Shown: piece after piece, positions 53,203 to 62,104 of the stretch
Layout: each line of letters begins with the position of its first letter
How positions within the stretch are numbered: position 1 is the stretch's first letter
Origin: Paraherbaspirillum soli
GTDB taxonomy: Bacteria > Pseudomonadota > Gammaproteobacteria > Burkholderiales > Burkholderiaceae_D
Assembly (NCBI RefSeq): GCF_042654985.1
Contig: NZ_JBHSMT010000026.1
Location: forward strand, 1-64,000
Reading direction: 5' to 3'
DNA: 64,000 bases
Made by a program: the position numbers and the translations under genes
The notes under the pieces: model-generated
What the model was told of the DNA's origin: nothing
Database searches by the model: none
What the model saw: the letters and a program-made list of their open reading frames with translations, nothing else

Positions 53203-54036
53203 ATGAGTCAGACCACAGCGCAGCAAGGCCACGCCGACAGCTTTAGAGTCGCCGCGATTCAAATGGTATCGACGCCGCAGCTCGAACAGAATTTCAGCAC
53301 CGCGCGGCGCTTGGCGACCGAGGCCGCGCAGCAAGGCGCGCAACTGGTGTTGCTGCCCGAATACTGGCCGATCATGGGCATGCACGAAACCGACAAACTG
53401 GCCCACGCCGAAACCCTGGATGCCGGCCCGATCCAAACCTTCATGGCGCAACTGGCGCGCGAACTGCGGATCTGGCTGATCGGCGGCACGCTGCCGATGG
53501 CGACCGACGAAGCCGACAAAATCCTCAATACCACGCTGGTCTACAACCCCGACGGTCAACGAGTCGCCCGCTACGACAAGATCCACCTGTTCAGCTTCAC
53601 CAAGGGCGAAGAATCCTACGACGAGGCCCGCACCATCGCCTACGGCAAGGATGTCAGCACCTTCGACGCGCCGTTCGGCCAGGTCGGCTTGTCGGTTTGC
53701 TACGACCTGCGCTTCCCCGAGCTGTACCGGGCGATGGGCGATTGCAGCCTGATCGTGATGCCGGCCGCGTTCACCTACACCACCGGCAAGGCGCACTGGG
53801 AAACCCTGCTGCGCGCCCGCGCGATTGAAAACCAATGCTATGTGCTGGCAGCAGCGCAAGGCGGCCAGCATCCGAACGGCCGCCGCACCTGGGGCCACAG
53901 CATGCTGATCGACCCCTGGGGCGAAATCAAATCGGTGCTGGCCGAAGGCGAAGGGCTTGTCAGCGGCAACATCGACCCCCATTACATAAAAGAAGTGCGG
54001 GGCAACTTGCCCGCGTTGCGGCATCGGAAGCTATAA
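53203..54036 (+). CDS. Carbon-nitrogen hydrolase (nitrilase superfamily)
   Basis: 277 residues. Catalytic Glu-Lys-Cys triad: E in LVLLPEYWP, K in RYDKIHLFSF and C in LSVCYDLRFPELYR. Nit1-type enzymes hydrolyse deaminated glutathione or related amides, which is the best guess. It lies 45 bp after yhdP and 67 bp before tldD, the usual order in Burkholderiales. Confidence 0.9.
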   Translation: MSQTTAQQGHADSFRVAAIQMVSTPQLEQNFSTARRLATEAAQQGAQLVLLPEYWPIMGMHETDKLAHAETLDAGPIQTFMAQLARELRIWLIGGTLPMATDEADKILNTTLVYNPDGQRVARYDKIHLFSFTKGEESYDEARTIAYGKDVSTFDAPFGQVGLSVCYDLRFPELYRAMGDCSLIVMPAAFTYTTGKAHWETLLRARAIENQCYVLAAAQGGQHPNGRRTWGHSMLIDPWGEIKSVLAEGEGLVSGNIDPHYIKEVRGNLPALRHRKL

Positions 54037-54102
54037 GCGAATGTGGCGCACAATACCCGTACAATTCGTCCCAATCACACCAACACGCAAGGCCCAAACA
54101 TC

Positions 54103-55563
54103 ATGAAACCATTTGAACCCAACCTCGGTACGCTGGCCATCGCCCGCGACATCTTATTGACCCCGTTCGGCCTGGATGAATCGAGTTTGCTGAAAGCGCT
54201 GGGCACCATGTTCAGCCACAAGGTCGATTACGCCGATCTGTATTTCCAGTTCACCAAGAGCGAAGGCTGGAGCCTGGAAGAAGGCATCGTCAAGACCGGC
54301 AGTTTCTCGATCGACCAAGGGGTCGGCGTGCGCGCCATCTCCGGCGACAAGACCGCCTTTTCGTACTCGGACGAAATCTCGGAACAAGCGCTGCAGGACG
54401 CTGCGATCGCCACCCGCACCATCGCCCGCCAGGGCGCCGGCAAGATCAAGATCGCCTCCAGCATGCAAGTCAGCGGCGGCCGTTCGCTGTACCTGCCGAA
54501 CGACCCGCTGACCTCGCTCGACGCCACCGAAAAAGTCAAACTGCTGGAACGCATCGAAAAAATGGCGCGCGCCAAAGACCCGCGCGTGGTGCAAGTGATG
54601 GCCGGCCTGGCGGCAGAATACGACGTGGTGCTGGTGGCTCGCAGCGACGGCGTGATTGCGGCCGACATCCGGCCGCTGGTGCGCCTGTCGATCACCGTCA
54701 TCGTCGAACAAAATGGTCGCCGCGAAACCGGCAGCAGCGGCGGCGGCGGCCGTTACAGCTACGGCTATTTCAGCGACGCCCTGATGGACCAATACGCCAG
54801 CGACGCCGTGGCCTCGGCCCTGGTCAACCTGGATGCGCGGCCGGCGCCGGCCGGTCCGATGACCGTCGTGCTCGGACCGGGCTGGCCCGGCATCCTGCTG
54901 CATGAAGCGATCGGACATGGACTGGAAGGCGACTTCAACCGCAAGGGTTCCAGCACCTTCTCCGGCCGCATCGGCGAACGGGTCGCCGCCAAGGGCGTGA
55001 CCGTGGTGGACGACGGCACCATCGCCGACCGCCGCGGCTCGCTCAATATCGACGACGAAGGCAACCCGAGCCAATGCACCACCCTGATCGAAGACGGTGT
55101 GTTGAAAGGCTACATCCAGGACACCATGAACGCGCGCCTGATGAAGATGCCGGTGACCGGCAATGCCCGCCGCGAATCGTTCGCCCACCTGCCGATGCCG
55201 CGTATGACCAACACCTACATGCTGTCCGGCGACAAAGACCCGGAAGAAATCCTGGCCTCGGTCAAGAACGGTCTGTACGCAGTCAACTTCGGCGGCGGCC
55301 AGGTCGACATCACCAACGGCAAATTCGTGTTTTCAGCGAGCGAAGCCTACATGATCGAAAACGGCAAAGTCACCTACCCGGTCAAAGGCGCCACCCTGAT
55401 CGGCAACGGCCCGGATGTGCTGCAGCGGGTCTCGATGATAGGCAACAACATGAAGCTCGACCCCGGCGTCGGCGTCTGCGGCAAGGAAGGCCAGAGCGTA
55501 CCGGTCGGCGTCGGCCAACCGACGTTGCGGATTGACGGCGTGACTGTAGGCGGTACTGCCTGA
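54103..55563 (+). CDS. tldD: TldD metalloprotease
   Basis: 486 residues from MKPFEPNLGTLAIARD. With TldE it trims unfolded peptides, including microcins and antitoxin CcdA. The HExxxH zinc motif is in LLHEAIGHGLEGD. Other features: GRYSYGYFSDALMDQYA and GNGPDVLQRVSMIGNNM. The upstream in-frame start at 54043 is ignored because it overlaps the preceding stop region and adds a non-conserved tail. Confidence 0.94.
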   Translation: MKPFEPNLGTLAIARDILLTPFGLDESSLLKALGTMFSHKVDYADLYFQFTKSEGWSLEEGIVKTGSFSIDQGVGVRAISGDKTAFSYSDEISEQALQDAAIATRTIARQGAGKIKIASSMQVSGGRSLYLPNDPLTSLDATEKVKLLERIEKMARAKDPRVVQVMAGLAAEYDVVLVARSDGVIAADIRPLVRLSITVIVEQNGRRETGSSGGGGRYSYGYFSDALMDQYASDAVASALVNLDARPAPAGPMTVVLGPGWPGILLHEAIGHGLEGDFNRKGSSTFSGRIGERVAAKGVTVVDDGTIADRRGSLNIDDEGNPSQCTTLIEDGVLKGYIQDTMNARLMKMPVTGNARRESFAHLPMPRMTNTYMLSGDKDPEEILASVKNGLYAVNFGGGQVDITNGKFVFSASEAYMIENGKVTYPVKGATLIGNGPDVLQRVSMIGNNMKLDPGVGVCGKEGQSVPVGVGQPTLRIDGVTVGGTA

Positions 55564-55582
55564 TTCGCTGCCTTCAGCATCC

Positions 55583-55618
55583 AAATGGCTGCCCCTGAGC
55601 GGGCAGCCATTTTTTTTG
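55583..55618 (+). terminator. Terminator of tldD
   Basis: AAATGGCTGCCC and GGGCAGCCATTT form a perfect 12-bp stem around CTGAGC, followed by TTTTTT. Confidence 0.92.
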
Positions 55619-55643
55619 CATGCACCCGGCGGGACTGGGACTG

Positions 55644-55760
55644 GTAGGTCGGAAAAGCGCAGCGCCTTCCGACGTCCCTGCGAACCGCCGAGCAAAGCCA
55701 AGGGCTTGACCGGCTGTTGCGATTCTCGCCGTCGGAAGACGCTACGCTTTTCCGACCTAC
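55644..55760. repeat. REP/BIME-like inverted repeat, copy 2
   Basis: GTAGGTCGGAAAAGCG and CGCTTTTCCGACCTAC are exact complements. Compared with copy 1, the GGGCGG/CCGCCC pair is changed to GGTCGG/CCGACC on both sides, so the base pairing is kept. The middle is longer. Upstream of the SymE-like gene. The 55564-55923 interval holds only this and the tldD terminator. Confidence 0.9.
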
Positions 55761-55923
55761 GTTCTTGCTAATGCCAATCGACTGCCAGGATTGTCATGGC
55801 ATCCAATAGTGTTTATAGTCGGCTCCGTCCTCCGAAAATAAAGACTAGGGGGATGAGGTTTGACAGCCTGATCACCAACTGGCGAACGCGCCCCGCCTGT
55901 GGCGCTATTCACTTGGAGGCTAT

Positions 55924-56178
55924 ATGTCAAACACCACTACGCCAGCATCATCAGGCAAATCCGCTTCACCCACGCAAGACAGTTCCACCCCCATCACCAC
56001 ATCCACCAGCAACAACTTGCCAGACCGGCATTTAACCGTCGGCGTCTGCCCGGAGGGTAAGCTCAGAACCCCCTGGATCCGGCTGCGTGGCAAGTGGTTA
56101 TTAGCAGCAGGCTTCACACCCCAGACCCGGGTCCGGGTGCAGGTGAGAAGAGGCTGCTTGTTCATCACCAGGGAGTAA
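55924..56178 (+). CDS. SymE-family (type I toxin-like) protein
   Basis: 84 residues. After a Ser/Thr/Pro-rich N-terminal ~33 residues, the SymE domain is clear: DRHLTVGVCPEG, TPWIRLRGKWLLAAGFTPQT and RVRVQVRRGCLFITRE. SymE proteins have an AbrB-like fold; E. coli SymE is an SOS-regulated toxin-like protein. SymE-type genes are often found beside RHS loci, as here. I do not see a SymR-like antisense gene by eye. It is flanked by REP copies 2 and 3. Confidence 0.82.
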   Translation: MSNTTTPASSGKSASPTQDSSTPITTSTSNNLPDRHLTVGVCPEGKLRTPWIRLRGKWLLAAGFTPQTRVRVQVRRGCLFITRE

Positions 56179-56181
56179 AAA

Positions 56182-56276
56182 GTAGGGCGGATGAGCGCAG
56201 CGTTATCCGCCGTTTTGGATGTGCCGCGTGTGATTGACGCATCCAAGGCGGAAGGCGCTGCGCTTTTCCGCCCTAC
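56182..56276. repeat. REP/BIME-like inverted repeat, copy 3
   Basis: GTAGGGCGG(ATGAGCGCAGCG) on the left pairs with (CGCTGCGCTTTT)CCGCCCTAC on the right; the inner GGATG/CATCC arms also pair. It begins four bases after the SymE-like stop. The 56277-56536 region holds no recognised gene beyond the RHS leader. Confidence 0.88.
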
Positions 56277-56536
56277 TTTCCGAACGGCCTGTTCTGATGC
56301 ATGGCTGTTGAACCATAGAACAGCAGGGAGGGCTGCATAACATGCAGCCCAAGCTATCGCGCTGCCTGTCGACGCAATATTGGTATTTTCCGCATTGCAA
56401 GCTTTCTTTTTTTGAAATATGCTTCCGCTCCCCATGTACGGGTTGGTGTTTGGACGCATAAACGAATCGTTCGGATAGCCAGGAAGGCCGATGCCGTGTT
56501 GGCATGGGGATGTTTTTTACGAGCGCATAAAAAGGA

Positions 56537-58975
56537 ATGTCAGTGGAAATGGGAAATATCAATGTGATGCCGCTCTCGGTGGTCGCAACGGGGCATGTTG
56601 ATGCCATGAAAAAAAACCGGATTGGGATCACGGCCATAGGCAGGCTGTATCGCATGATCACGAATGGGGGCGTGGTCCAGATGGCGAATCGCTATTCTTG
56701 CAACATTGGCGGTCTGCTCCCCATCATTGTCGCAATGGCATTTTTAACGATGCTGTTTGCATCCTTCGGTGCTATTGCCGCAACGTGCAGCGAGCTTGAG
56801 GCTTCGCTGACTGCGCTCGGCAACAATGTGTATGCGGCTCAGCACCCGAATGTCCTTTATTGTTTGTCCCTTAATCCCGGCGGCTATCCCTGCGGCTCGG
56901 ACATAACATTTCACATCGAGAGACAAGTATCCAATGGGAGCGAACAGCGGCGCAATGGGTATGTCTATATTGGGCCACAATCAACCGGTAGCGTCTGGTC
57001 TTCTTGGTACACCGCGTGGGAAAGCTGTGGTATCCCACCTGTTACTCCGCCAGTTACTCCACCTGACCCTTCCTGCAAGCCAGAACCGGGCAATCCGAAC
57101 AGCTGCACCAATAACCCAAGTGACGCTGCTCAAGAGAAAGCGGAAGGTGATCAGGGCTCTTGTAAGGAGAGATCCCGCAAAGAAAAAGGCAATCCGATCA
57201 ACCACAGTACCGGCAACAAACGGCAGTTGGAGTCGGACTACCTTGGTATCGGCAGCGTTGGATTGACATTGCAACGGACCTATAACGGCAGCAGCATCCG
57301 CAATGGTCGCTACGGCGCCCGCTGGAGCAGTACCTATGAACGGATGGTCATGACCAACCCTGCTTTCCCGAACAACGCCAGCGTCCGACGCGGCGATGGC
57401 AAAGCACTGAATTTCTTGTTGGGTAACGGCAGCTACCAACCGGATGGAGACATCACCGATAGTCTGACCCGACAAGTGGATAGCGCCGGCAATCCGACTG
57501 GTTGGCAATACAAAGTGGCCGCTGACCAATCGGTAGAAAACTACGATGCGGCAGGCAAATTAGTCCGCATCGCTACTCGGGAAGGTTTGCTGCAAACGCT
57601 GAGCTATTCGGATGCCACAACCCCGACCACGGTCGCGCCGCAGGCCGGATTGCTGCTGCGGGTGGCCGACACGTTTGGCCATCAACTCAATTTCGTCTAT
57701 GACAGCAGCAGCCGCGTGGTGCAAATGACCGACCCGGCAGGCGGCATCACCGCGTACGGCTACGACAGCACCAACCGGCTGAGCAGCGTCACCTACCCGG
57801 ACGGCAAGCTGCGCACCTATCTATACAACGAACCAGCTTACACAGCTGGCGCCGATTTGCCGACGGCGCTGACCGGCATCATCGACGAGAACGGCGTGCG
57901 TTTTGCGATCTTTAATTACGACAGCAGCGGCCAAGCGATCTCAACCGAGCATGCCGGCGGCGTCGAAAAATACAGCGTTGCTTACCCCCAGCTCGGCAGC
58001 CAAAGCACGGTCACCGATCCCTTGGGCAGTGTGCGCACCTACAACTTTCAGACTATCCAGAATACCCTTCGGTACACCGGAGAGAGCCAGCCGGGTGGCG
58101 CCGGCTGCGGCACTGCGGCTAGCAACGTTACTTATGACGCGAACGGCAACATCGCTAGCGAGTCCGATTTCAACGGCGCCGTCACCACGTACAGCTACGA
58201 CCTGACGCGCAACCTGGAAACCAGCCGGGTCGAAGCGTCCGGTACGCCGCAGGCTAGAACGATCAGCACCCAATGGCATCCGAGCTTCAGCCTGCCGCTC
58301 AAGATCGCCGAACCGAAGCGCGTGACTAGCTACAGCTATGATGCGTCCGGCAATTTGCTGAGCAAGATCGAACAAGCGACCAGCGATGCGACCGGCGCGC
58401 AAGGTTTGTCACCGACCGTGACCGGCAGCGCCCGTACCTGGACGTATACGTATAACAACCTCGGTCAGCTATTAACGGCCACCGGTCCGCGCACCGATGT
58501 CGCCGATAAGACGACCTATGCGTATGACAGCAACGGCAACCTGAGCACGATCACCAACGCCGTCGGCCAAGTGACGACCTTGTCGCACTACGACGCCAAC
58601 GGCCGGGTCGGGCTGATTGCCGATGCGAATGGCGTGACCACTGCACTCACCTACAGCCCACGCGGCTGGCTGACCAGCAGGGTCGTCACAGTGGGCAACA
58701 TGGTTGGGACCACCAGTTATACCTATGACGGCGTCGGCCAACTGACCCAGGTCACGCTGCCGGATGCGTCGACCGTCAGCTACAGCTACGACCCGGCGCA
58801 CCGCTTGACCAAGATCGCCGACAGTCTCGGCAACAGCATCGTCTATACCTTGGACAACATGGGCAACCGCCTCAGTGAACAAGTCAAAGATCCGAGCGGA
58901 AACCTGGCACGTCAAAGCAGTCGCGTCTATGACGCATTGAATCGCTTACAACAAATTACCGGAGCAGCACAATGA
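56537..58975 (+). CDS. RHS/YD-repeat protein, N-terminal half
   Basis: 812 residues. A hydrophobic segment near residues 57-80 (GLLPIIVAMAFLTMLFASFGAIAA) looks like a signal sequence; starting at MANRYSC (56681) would place it at the N-terminus, so the true start is uncertain. A Cys/Pro-rich linker is followed by a DUF6531-like start (GNPINHSTGNKRQLESDY) and many YD repeats (e.g. FGHQLNFVYDSSSRVVQMTDPAGG, YDSNGNLSTITNAVGQV). It ends without a core or tip; its stop overlaps the next ORF by ATGA. The two together form one shell. Confidence 0.88.
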   Translation: MSVEMGNINVMPLSVVATGHVDAMKKNRIGITAIGRLYRMITNGGVVQMANRYSCNIGGLLPIIVAMAFLTMLFASFGAIAATCSELEASLTALGNNVYAAQHPNVLYCLSLNPGGYPCGSDITFHIERQVSNGSEQRRNGYVYIGPQSTGSVWSSWYTAWESCGIPPVTPPVTPPDPSCKPEPGNPNSCTNNPSDAAQEKAEGDQGSCKERSRKEKGNPINHSTGNKRQLESDYLGIGSVGLTLQRTYNGSSIRNGRYGARWSSTYERMVMTNPAFPNNASVRRGDGKALNFLLGNGSYQPDGDITDSLTRQVDSAGNPTGWQYKVAADQSVENYDAAGKLVRIATREGLLQTLSYSDATTPTTVAPQAGLLLRVADTFGHQLNFVYDSSSRVVQMTDPAGGITAYGYDSTNRLSSVTYPDGKLRTYLYNEPAYTAGADLPTALTGIIDENGVRFAIFNYDSSGQAISTEHAGGVEKYSVAYPQLGSQSTVTDPLGSVRTYNFQTIQNTLRYTGESQPGGAGCGTAASNVTYDANGNIASESDFNGAVTTYSYDLTRNLETSRVEASGTPQARTISTQWHPSFSLPLKIAEPKRVTSYSYDASGNLLSKIEQATSDATGAQGLSPTVTGSARTWTYTYNNLGQLLTATGPRTDVADKTTYAYDSNGNLSTITNAVGQVTTLSHYDANGRVGLIADANGVTTALTYSPRGWLTSRVVTVGNMVGTTSYTYDGVGQLTQVTLPDASTVSYSYDPAHRLTKIADSLGNSIVYTLDNMGNRLSEQVKDPSGNLARQSSRVYDALNRLQQITGAAQ

Positions 58976-61401
58976 GAGGGCGTTTCACTTTGAATCAACA
59001 GCGAATCAAGACCATCGTCGGTGCCGCGTTGTTCACGCTGGCTGGCGCATCAGTCGCGCAGCAAAACACGACTTTCAGCTATGAATACGACGCGATGGGT
59101 AATCGGACCAAGATTACCGATCCGTTAGGCCATGTGACGACGCAAAGCTACGACAGCATAGGACGTCTGATTCAGCAAGCGCAACCGGCCCCGACCGCTG
59201 GCGGCAGCAGCCCGACAGTCGGTTACAGCTACGACGGCTTAGACCAACTGAGCACGGTCACCGATCCGCGCAATCTGGTCACCAGTTACAGTGTCGACGG
59301 CCTCGGCAACCAGATCGCGCTGACCAGTCCCGACACTGGCAGCACCAGCAAGACGTTTGATGAAGCCGGCAACCTGAAGACCCGCACCGATGCGCGCGGC
59401 AAGACCACCAGCTACAGCTACGACGCGTTGAATCGAGTGACTCGAATCGACTACGCCAGCGGTGCCGCGACCCAATTCGAATACGACGGTGGCAGCACCG
59501 GCGCACTGTACGCCAAAGGTCGCTTGACGCGGATGATTGACGGCTCCGGACAAACCACTTACGCCTATGACGGTTTAGGCGACTTGCTGAGCAAAGTGCA
59601 AACCATAGTCAGCGGCACGACGGCCACCAGCCGTACTACTAGCTATACCTACGGCAGCAGCGGCAACACCTTCGGCAAACGCACCAGCATGACTTACCCG
59701 AGCGGCAACCGGATCAACTACAGCTACGACGCTGCCGGCCGCGTTAACAGCCTGAGCCTGAACCCGACCAATGCCAGCGGCAGCGGCACCAACAGCGGCA
59801 GCACGATTCCACTGTTGACGGGTATCGGCTACCAAGCGTTCGGTTCGGTCAACGCCTGGACATGGGGCAATAGCAATGCACTGAGCAGCAGCACTTACGC
59901 CCGCGGCATCGACCTCGACGGCCGCGTCGTCAGCTATCCGCTCGGCGACCTGCTGAACAATGGCACCAACCGCAGCGTCAGCTACGACGCCGCCGGCCGG
60001 ATTGTCGCCAGTAGCCATATCGGCAGCGGCACCGGCAACAATGCTCCGGCCAATTACAACCAAGGCTACGGCTATGACAACCTGGATCGGCTGACTAGCG
60101 TCACCGGCAGCAGCGGCGCCAACAACCAGAGCTTCCAGTACGACGCCAACGGTAACCGCAACCAGGCGACGTTCGGCGGCAGCAGCTATGCCAATACCAT
60201 CGCTGCGACCAGCAACCGGCTCAGTGCGATCACCGGACCAATCCCGGCCAAGAGCAACAGTTATGACGCCGCCGGCAATCTGCTCAGCGACGGCACAATC
60301 AGCTACACCTACAGCGACCGTGGCCGCATGGTCAGCGCGACCAACGCCGGCAATACCGTCAGCTACAGCCATAACGGCCTCGACCAGCGGGTACAAAAGC
60401 AAGGCCCGGCAACGATTGTCGCGACCGGCAGCAACAGTTATGTGTACGACGAAGCCGGTCACCTGATCGGCGAGTACGACGCCAATGGGCAAGTGATTGA
60501 AGAGACGGTGTATCTGGGCGATTTGCCGGTAGCGGTGCTGAAACAAACGGTCACCGGCACCGGTGCGAATCAGACCACGGCAACTAATGTGTATTACGTC
60601 TATGCCGACCATATCAATACGCCGCGGGTCATTACGCAGGCAACCGACAATCAGATGGTGTGGCGCTGGGACAATGCCGATCCGTTCGGCATGCTGCCGC
60701 CGGATGAGAACCCGAGCGGCTTGGGAGTCTTCACATACAACCAGCGCTTTCCGGGGCAGTTATATGACAAGGAAACCAATAATTTCTACAACATCCATCG
60801 GGACTACGATCCGCAGTCTGGGCGGTATGTCCAAAGTGATCCGATCGGACTCCAAGGCGGCATCAACACCTATGGTTATGTCGGAGGCAATCCGGTTACT
60901 AGGATTGATCCAATGGGATTACAGGCAGACGAAGACTCTCCTCGTCGGGGTTATGGTTTCCCAGATCCGTCGGCAGTTGCGCAACATGATCTTGCCAGGA
61001 GACTGAGTAGAGCACTAAATCGAATGGCCGATGCCATAAACCAGATGTGTCACGATGAGTTGGAAAGACTTCGTCATTGGGATCCATTAAGATCAAGCAA
61101 TGCAAGTGCCAGCCCGCCACCTGATGATGATGACAAAAAGAATGGCCGAACCGAGCACGGGCAACAGCGCGCAGACGAGGCTAAATCGGATTCAAATCGG
61201 AGCGTCGGAGATGCGAACAAGGTAATCCGTGACGGCCGACAGTTGGTGGATAACGATACTGGCAACACCGTCCATGTCAGCGGTGATAGGGTTGTGATTA
61301 CCGATGAACGAGGTGATATTGTTACCCAGTTTAAAAATTCTCGAGCAAATACAAATGCACGGATTCAGTCTGGGCGCTGGACACCAACTAATAATTGGTG
61401 A
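58972..61401 (+). CDS. RHS protein, C-terminal half with core and toxin tip
   Basis: 809 residues. The start ATG (58972) overlaps the previous stop (ATGA) and opens with its own signal-like MRGRFTLNQQRIKTIVGAAL...ASVAQQ. YD repeats follow. The conserved RHS core (YYVYADHINTPRV, WRWDNADPFGMLPPDENPSG, YDPQSGRYVQSDPIGLQGGINTYGYVGGNPVTRIDPMGL) ends near residue 650. The last ~155 residues are the toxin tip: a Pro/Asp linker, then TEHGQQRADEAKSDSNRSV and a strand-rich end (HVSGDRVVITDERGDIVTQF) that suggests a BECR-fold RNase. The catalytic assignment is inference. Confidence 0.88.
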   Translation: MRGRFTLNQQRIKTIVGAALFTLAGASVAQQNTTFSYEYDAMGNRTKITDPLGHVTTQSYDSIGRLIQQAQPAPTAGGSSPTVGYSYDGLDQLSTVTDPRNLVTSYSVDGLGNQIALTSPDTGSTSKTFDEAGNLKTRTDARGKTTSYSYDALNRVTRIDYASGAATQFEYDGGSTGALYAKGRLTRMIDGSGQTTYAYDGLGDLLSKVQTIVSGTTATSRTTSYTYGSSGNTFGKRTSMTYPSGNRINYSYDAAGRVNSLSLNPTNASGSGTNSGSTIPLLTGIGYQAFGSVNAWTWGNSNALSSSTYARGIDLDGRVVSYPLGDLLNNGTNRSVSYDAAGRIVASSHIGSGTGNNAPANYNQGYGYDNLDRLTSVTGSSGANNQSFQYDANGNRNQATFGGSSYANTIAATSNRLSAITGPIPAKSNSYDAAGNLLSDGTISYTYSDRGRMVSATNAGNTVSYSHNGLDQRVQKQGPATIVATGSNSYVYDEAGHLIGEYDANGQVIEETVYLGDLPVAVLKQTVTGTGANQTTATNVYYVYADHINTPRVITQATDNQMVWRWDNADPFGMLPPDENPSGLGVFTYNQRFPGQLYDKETNNFYNIHRDYDPQSGRYVQSDPIGLQGGINTYGYVGGNPVTRIDPMGLQADEDSPRRGYGFPDPSAVAQHDLARRLSRALNRMADAINQMCHDELERLRHWDPLRSSNASASPPPDDDDKKNGRTEHGQQRADEAKSDSNRSVGDANKVIRDGRQLVDNDTGNTVHVSGDRVVITDERGDIVTQFKNSRANTNARIQSGRWTPTNNW
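60654..60920 (+). repeat. RHS core segment, copy 1 of a near-identical direct repeat
   Basis: This part of the core (from TGGTGTGGCGCTGGGAC to the GGNPV/DPMGL end) is nearly identical to 62876-63141. Such identity gives a site for homologous exchange of toxin tips. Confidence 0.85.
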
Positions 61402-61491
61402 TACGGGTATGATTGCAAATTGGCAATGTTCTGGAGAGCAGTTTAAAATACCGGAGCAAGTACAAAAGCATGGATTCAGTTTGGATGTTGA
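61391..61491 (+). pseudogene. 3' fragment of a related toxin tip (frameshifted)
   Basis: Starting near ATAATTGGTGATACGGG this stretch matches 61280-61380, the end of the live toxin. Read with one missing base after CAGTTTAAAA it gives QFKNTGASTKAWIQFGC and then TGA at 61489-61491, compared with QFKNSRANTNARIQSGRW in the toxin. The last residues of the live toxin (PTNNW) come from the junction with this fragment. It overlaps the ATG of the immunity gene by ATGTTGA, as expected of a toxin's own end. Confidence 0.75.
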
Positions 61492-61784
61492 ACGCAGACC
61501 AATTGGACGGAAAGGCCGCGATGGATTTGTTTAAAGAAGTAATGGTTTGGAAGCGTCTTGGCGATACCTCTGCCGTGCGATATTGTTGTCTTAACGACTT
61601 GAAGACCGATCAATATGCGGTGCAAAGCGCAGACTTTTTTCGACTTCCGCTTGAAGAGCAGCAGTTCCGTAATTTTCAAAGCCAATTTGCTGAATTATTT
61701 ATCGAAGTGTCTGTTCATGAACGTTGCGATTGGTATGATTCGTTAGAAGACGCAATCAGAGCACACGATCGGGATTTTTCTTGA
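61485..61784 (+). CDS. Candidate immunity protein for the RHS toxin
   Basis: 99 residues from ATG 61485, acidic, soluble (DQLDGKAAMDLFKEVMVWKR..., DWYDSLEDAIRAHDRDFS). The start is chosen because it overlaps the stop of the toxin-fragment frame. An ATG at 61470 or 61413 would add residues that belong to the fragment. No family is recognised. Position directly after a toxin tip is the evidence for immunity; which allele it neutralises is open. Confidence 0.6.
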   Translation: MLNADQLDGKAAMDLFKEVMVWKRLGDTSAVRYCCLNDLKTDQYAVQSADFFRLPLEEQQFRNFQSQFAELFIEVSVHERCDWYDSLEDAIRAHDRDFS

Positions 61785-61883
61785 TATATACAGCCAGTAG
61801 TACGAGTTGCTTGCAGGTATGCAACGTAGTAAGTCGGGCTTGCGAAGCTCGACATGAGCTAACAACATCCTCTTATTCGGAAT

Positions 61884-61930
61884 AAAAAAGCCACCCTCTC
61901 CGGTATTCCTGGATCGGGTGGCTTTCCTTT
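61884..61930 (+). terminator. Terminator after the immunity gene
   Basis: AAAGCCACCC and GGGTGGCTTT pair around a 19-base loop that itself has a weak inner stem, with A-run before and CCTTTT after. It closes the main RHS operon before the orphan cassettes. Confidence 0.75.
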
Positions 61931-61972
61931 TACTTCTGAAATTCACTGGAACGGGTCAACAGGAGGGACTGA

Positions 61973-62104
61973 TCGCCCAGGGAGGAAGATTCGTTAAAAG
62001 TAAAGTCTGATGGTCGTGTATACGATGGCAATACACGTATCACAATACTTGAAGAACGTAGTGTTAATGTTAATTCTCTTCCGAGGGAAACCATAAAATG
62101 GTGA
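61973..62104 (+). pseudogene. Orphan toxin-tip fragment with DGNTR motif
   Basis: The open frame after a TGA at 61970-61972 reads SPREEDSLKVKSDGRVYDGNTR then ITILEERSVNVNSLPRETIKW and stops at TGA 62102-62104. DGNTR followed by a short helix resembles ParB/Srx-type motifs (DGxxR) used in some RHS toxin tips. There is no start codon and no RHS core before it, so it is an orphan end. The stop overlaps the downstream gene's ATG, typical of a toxin and its immunity gene. Confidence 0.6.

Noticed and set aside
61304..61534. Separate small ORF (76 codons) after the RHS tip
   Set aside because: It spans the end of the toxin and the duplicated fragment in another frame; explained by the duplication.
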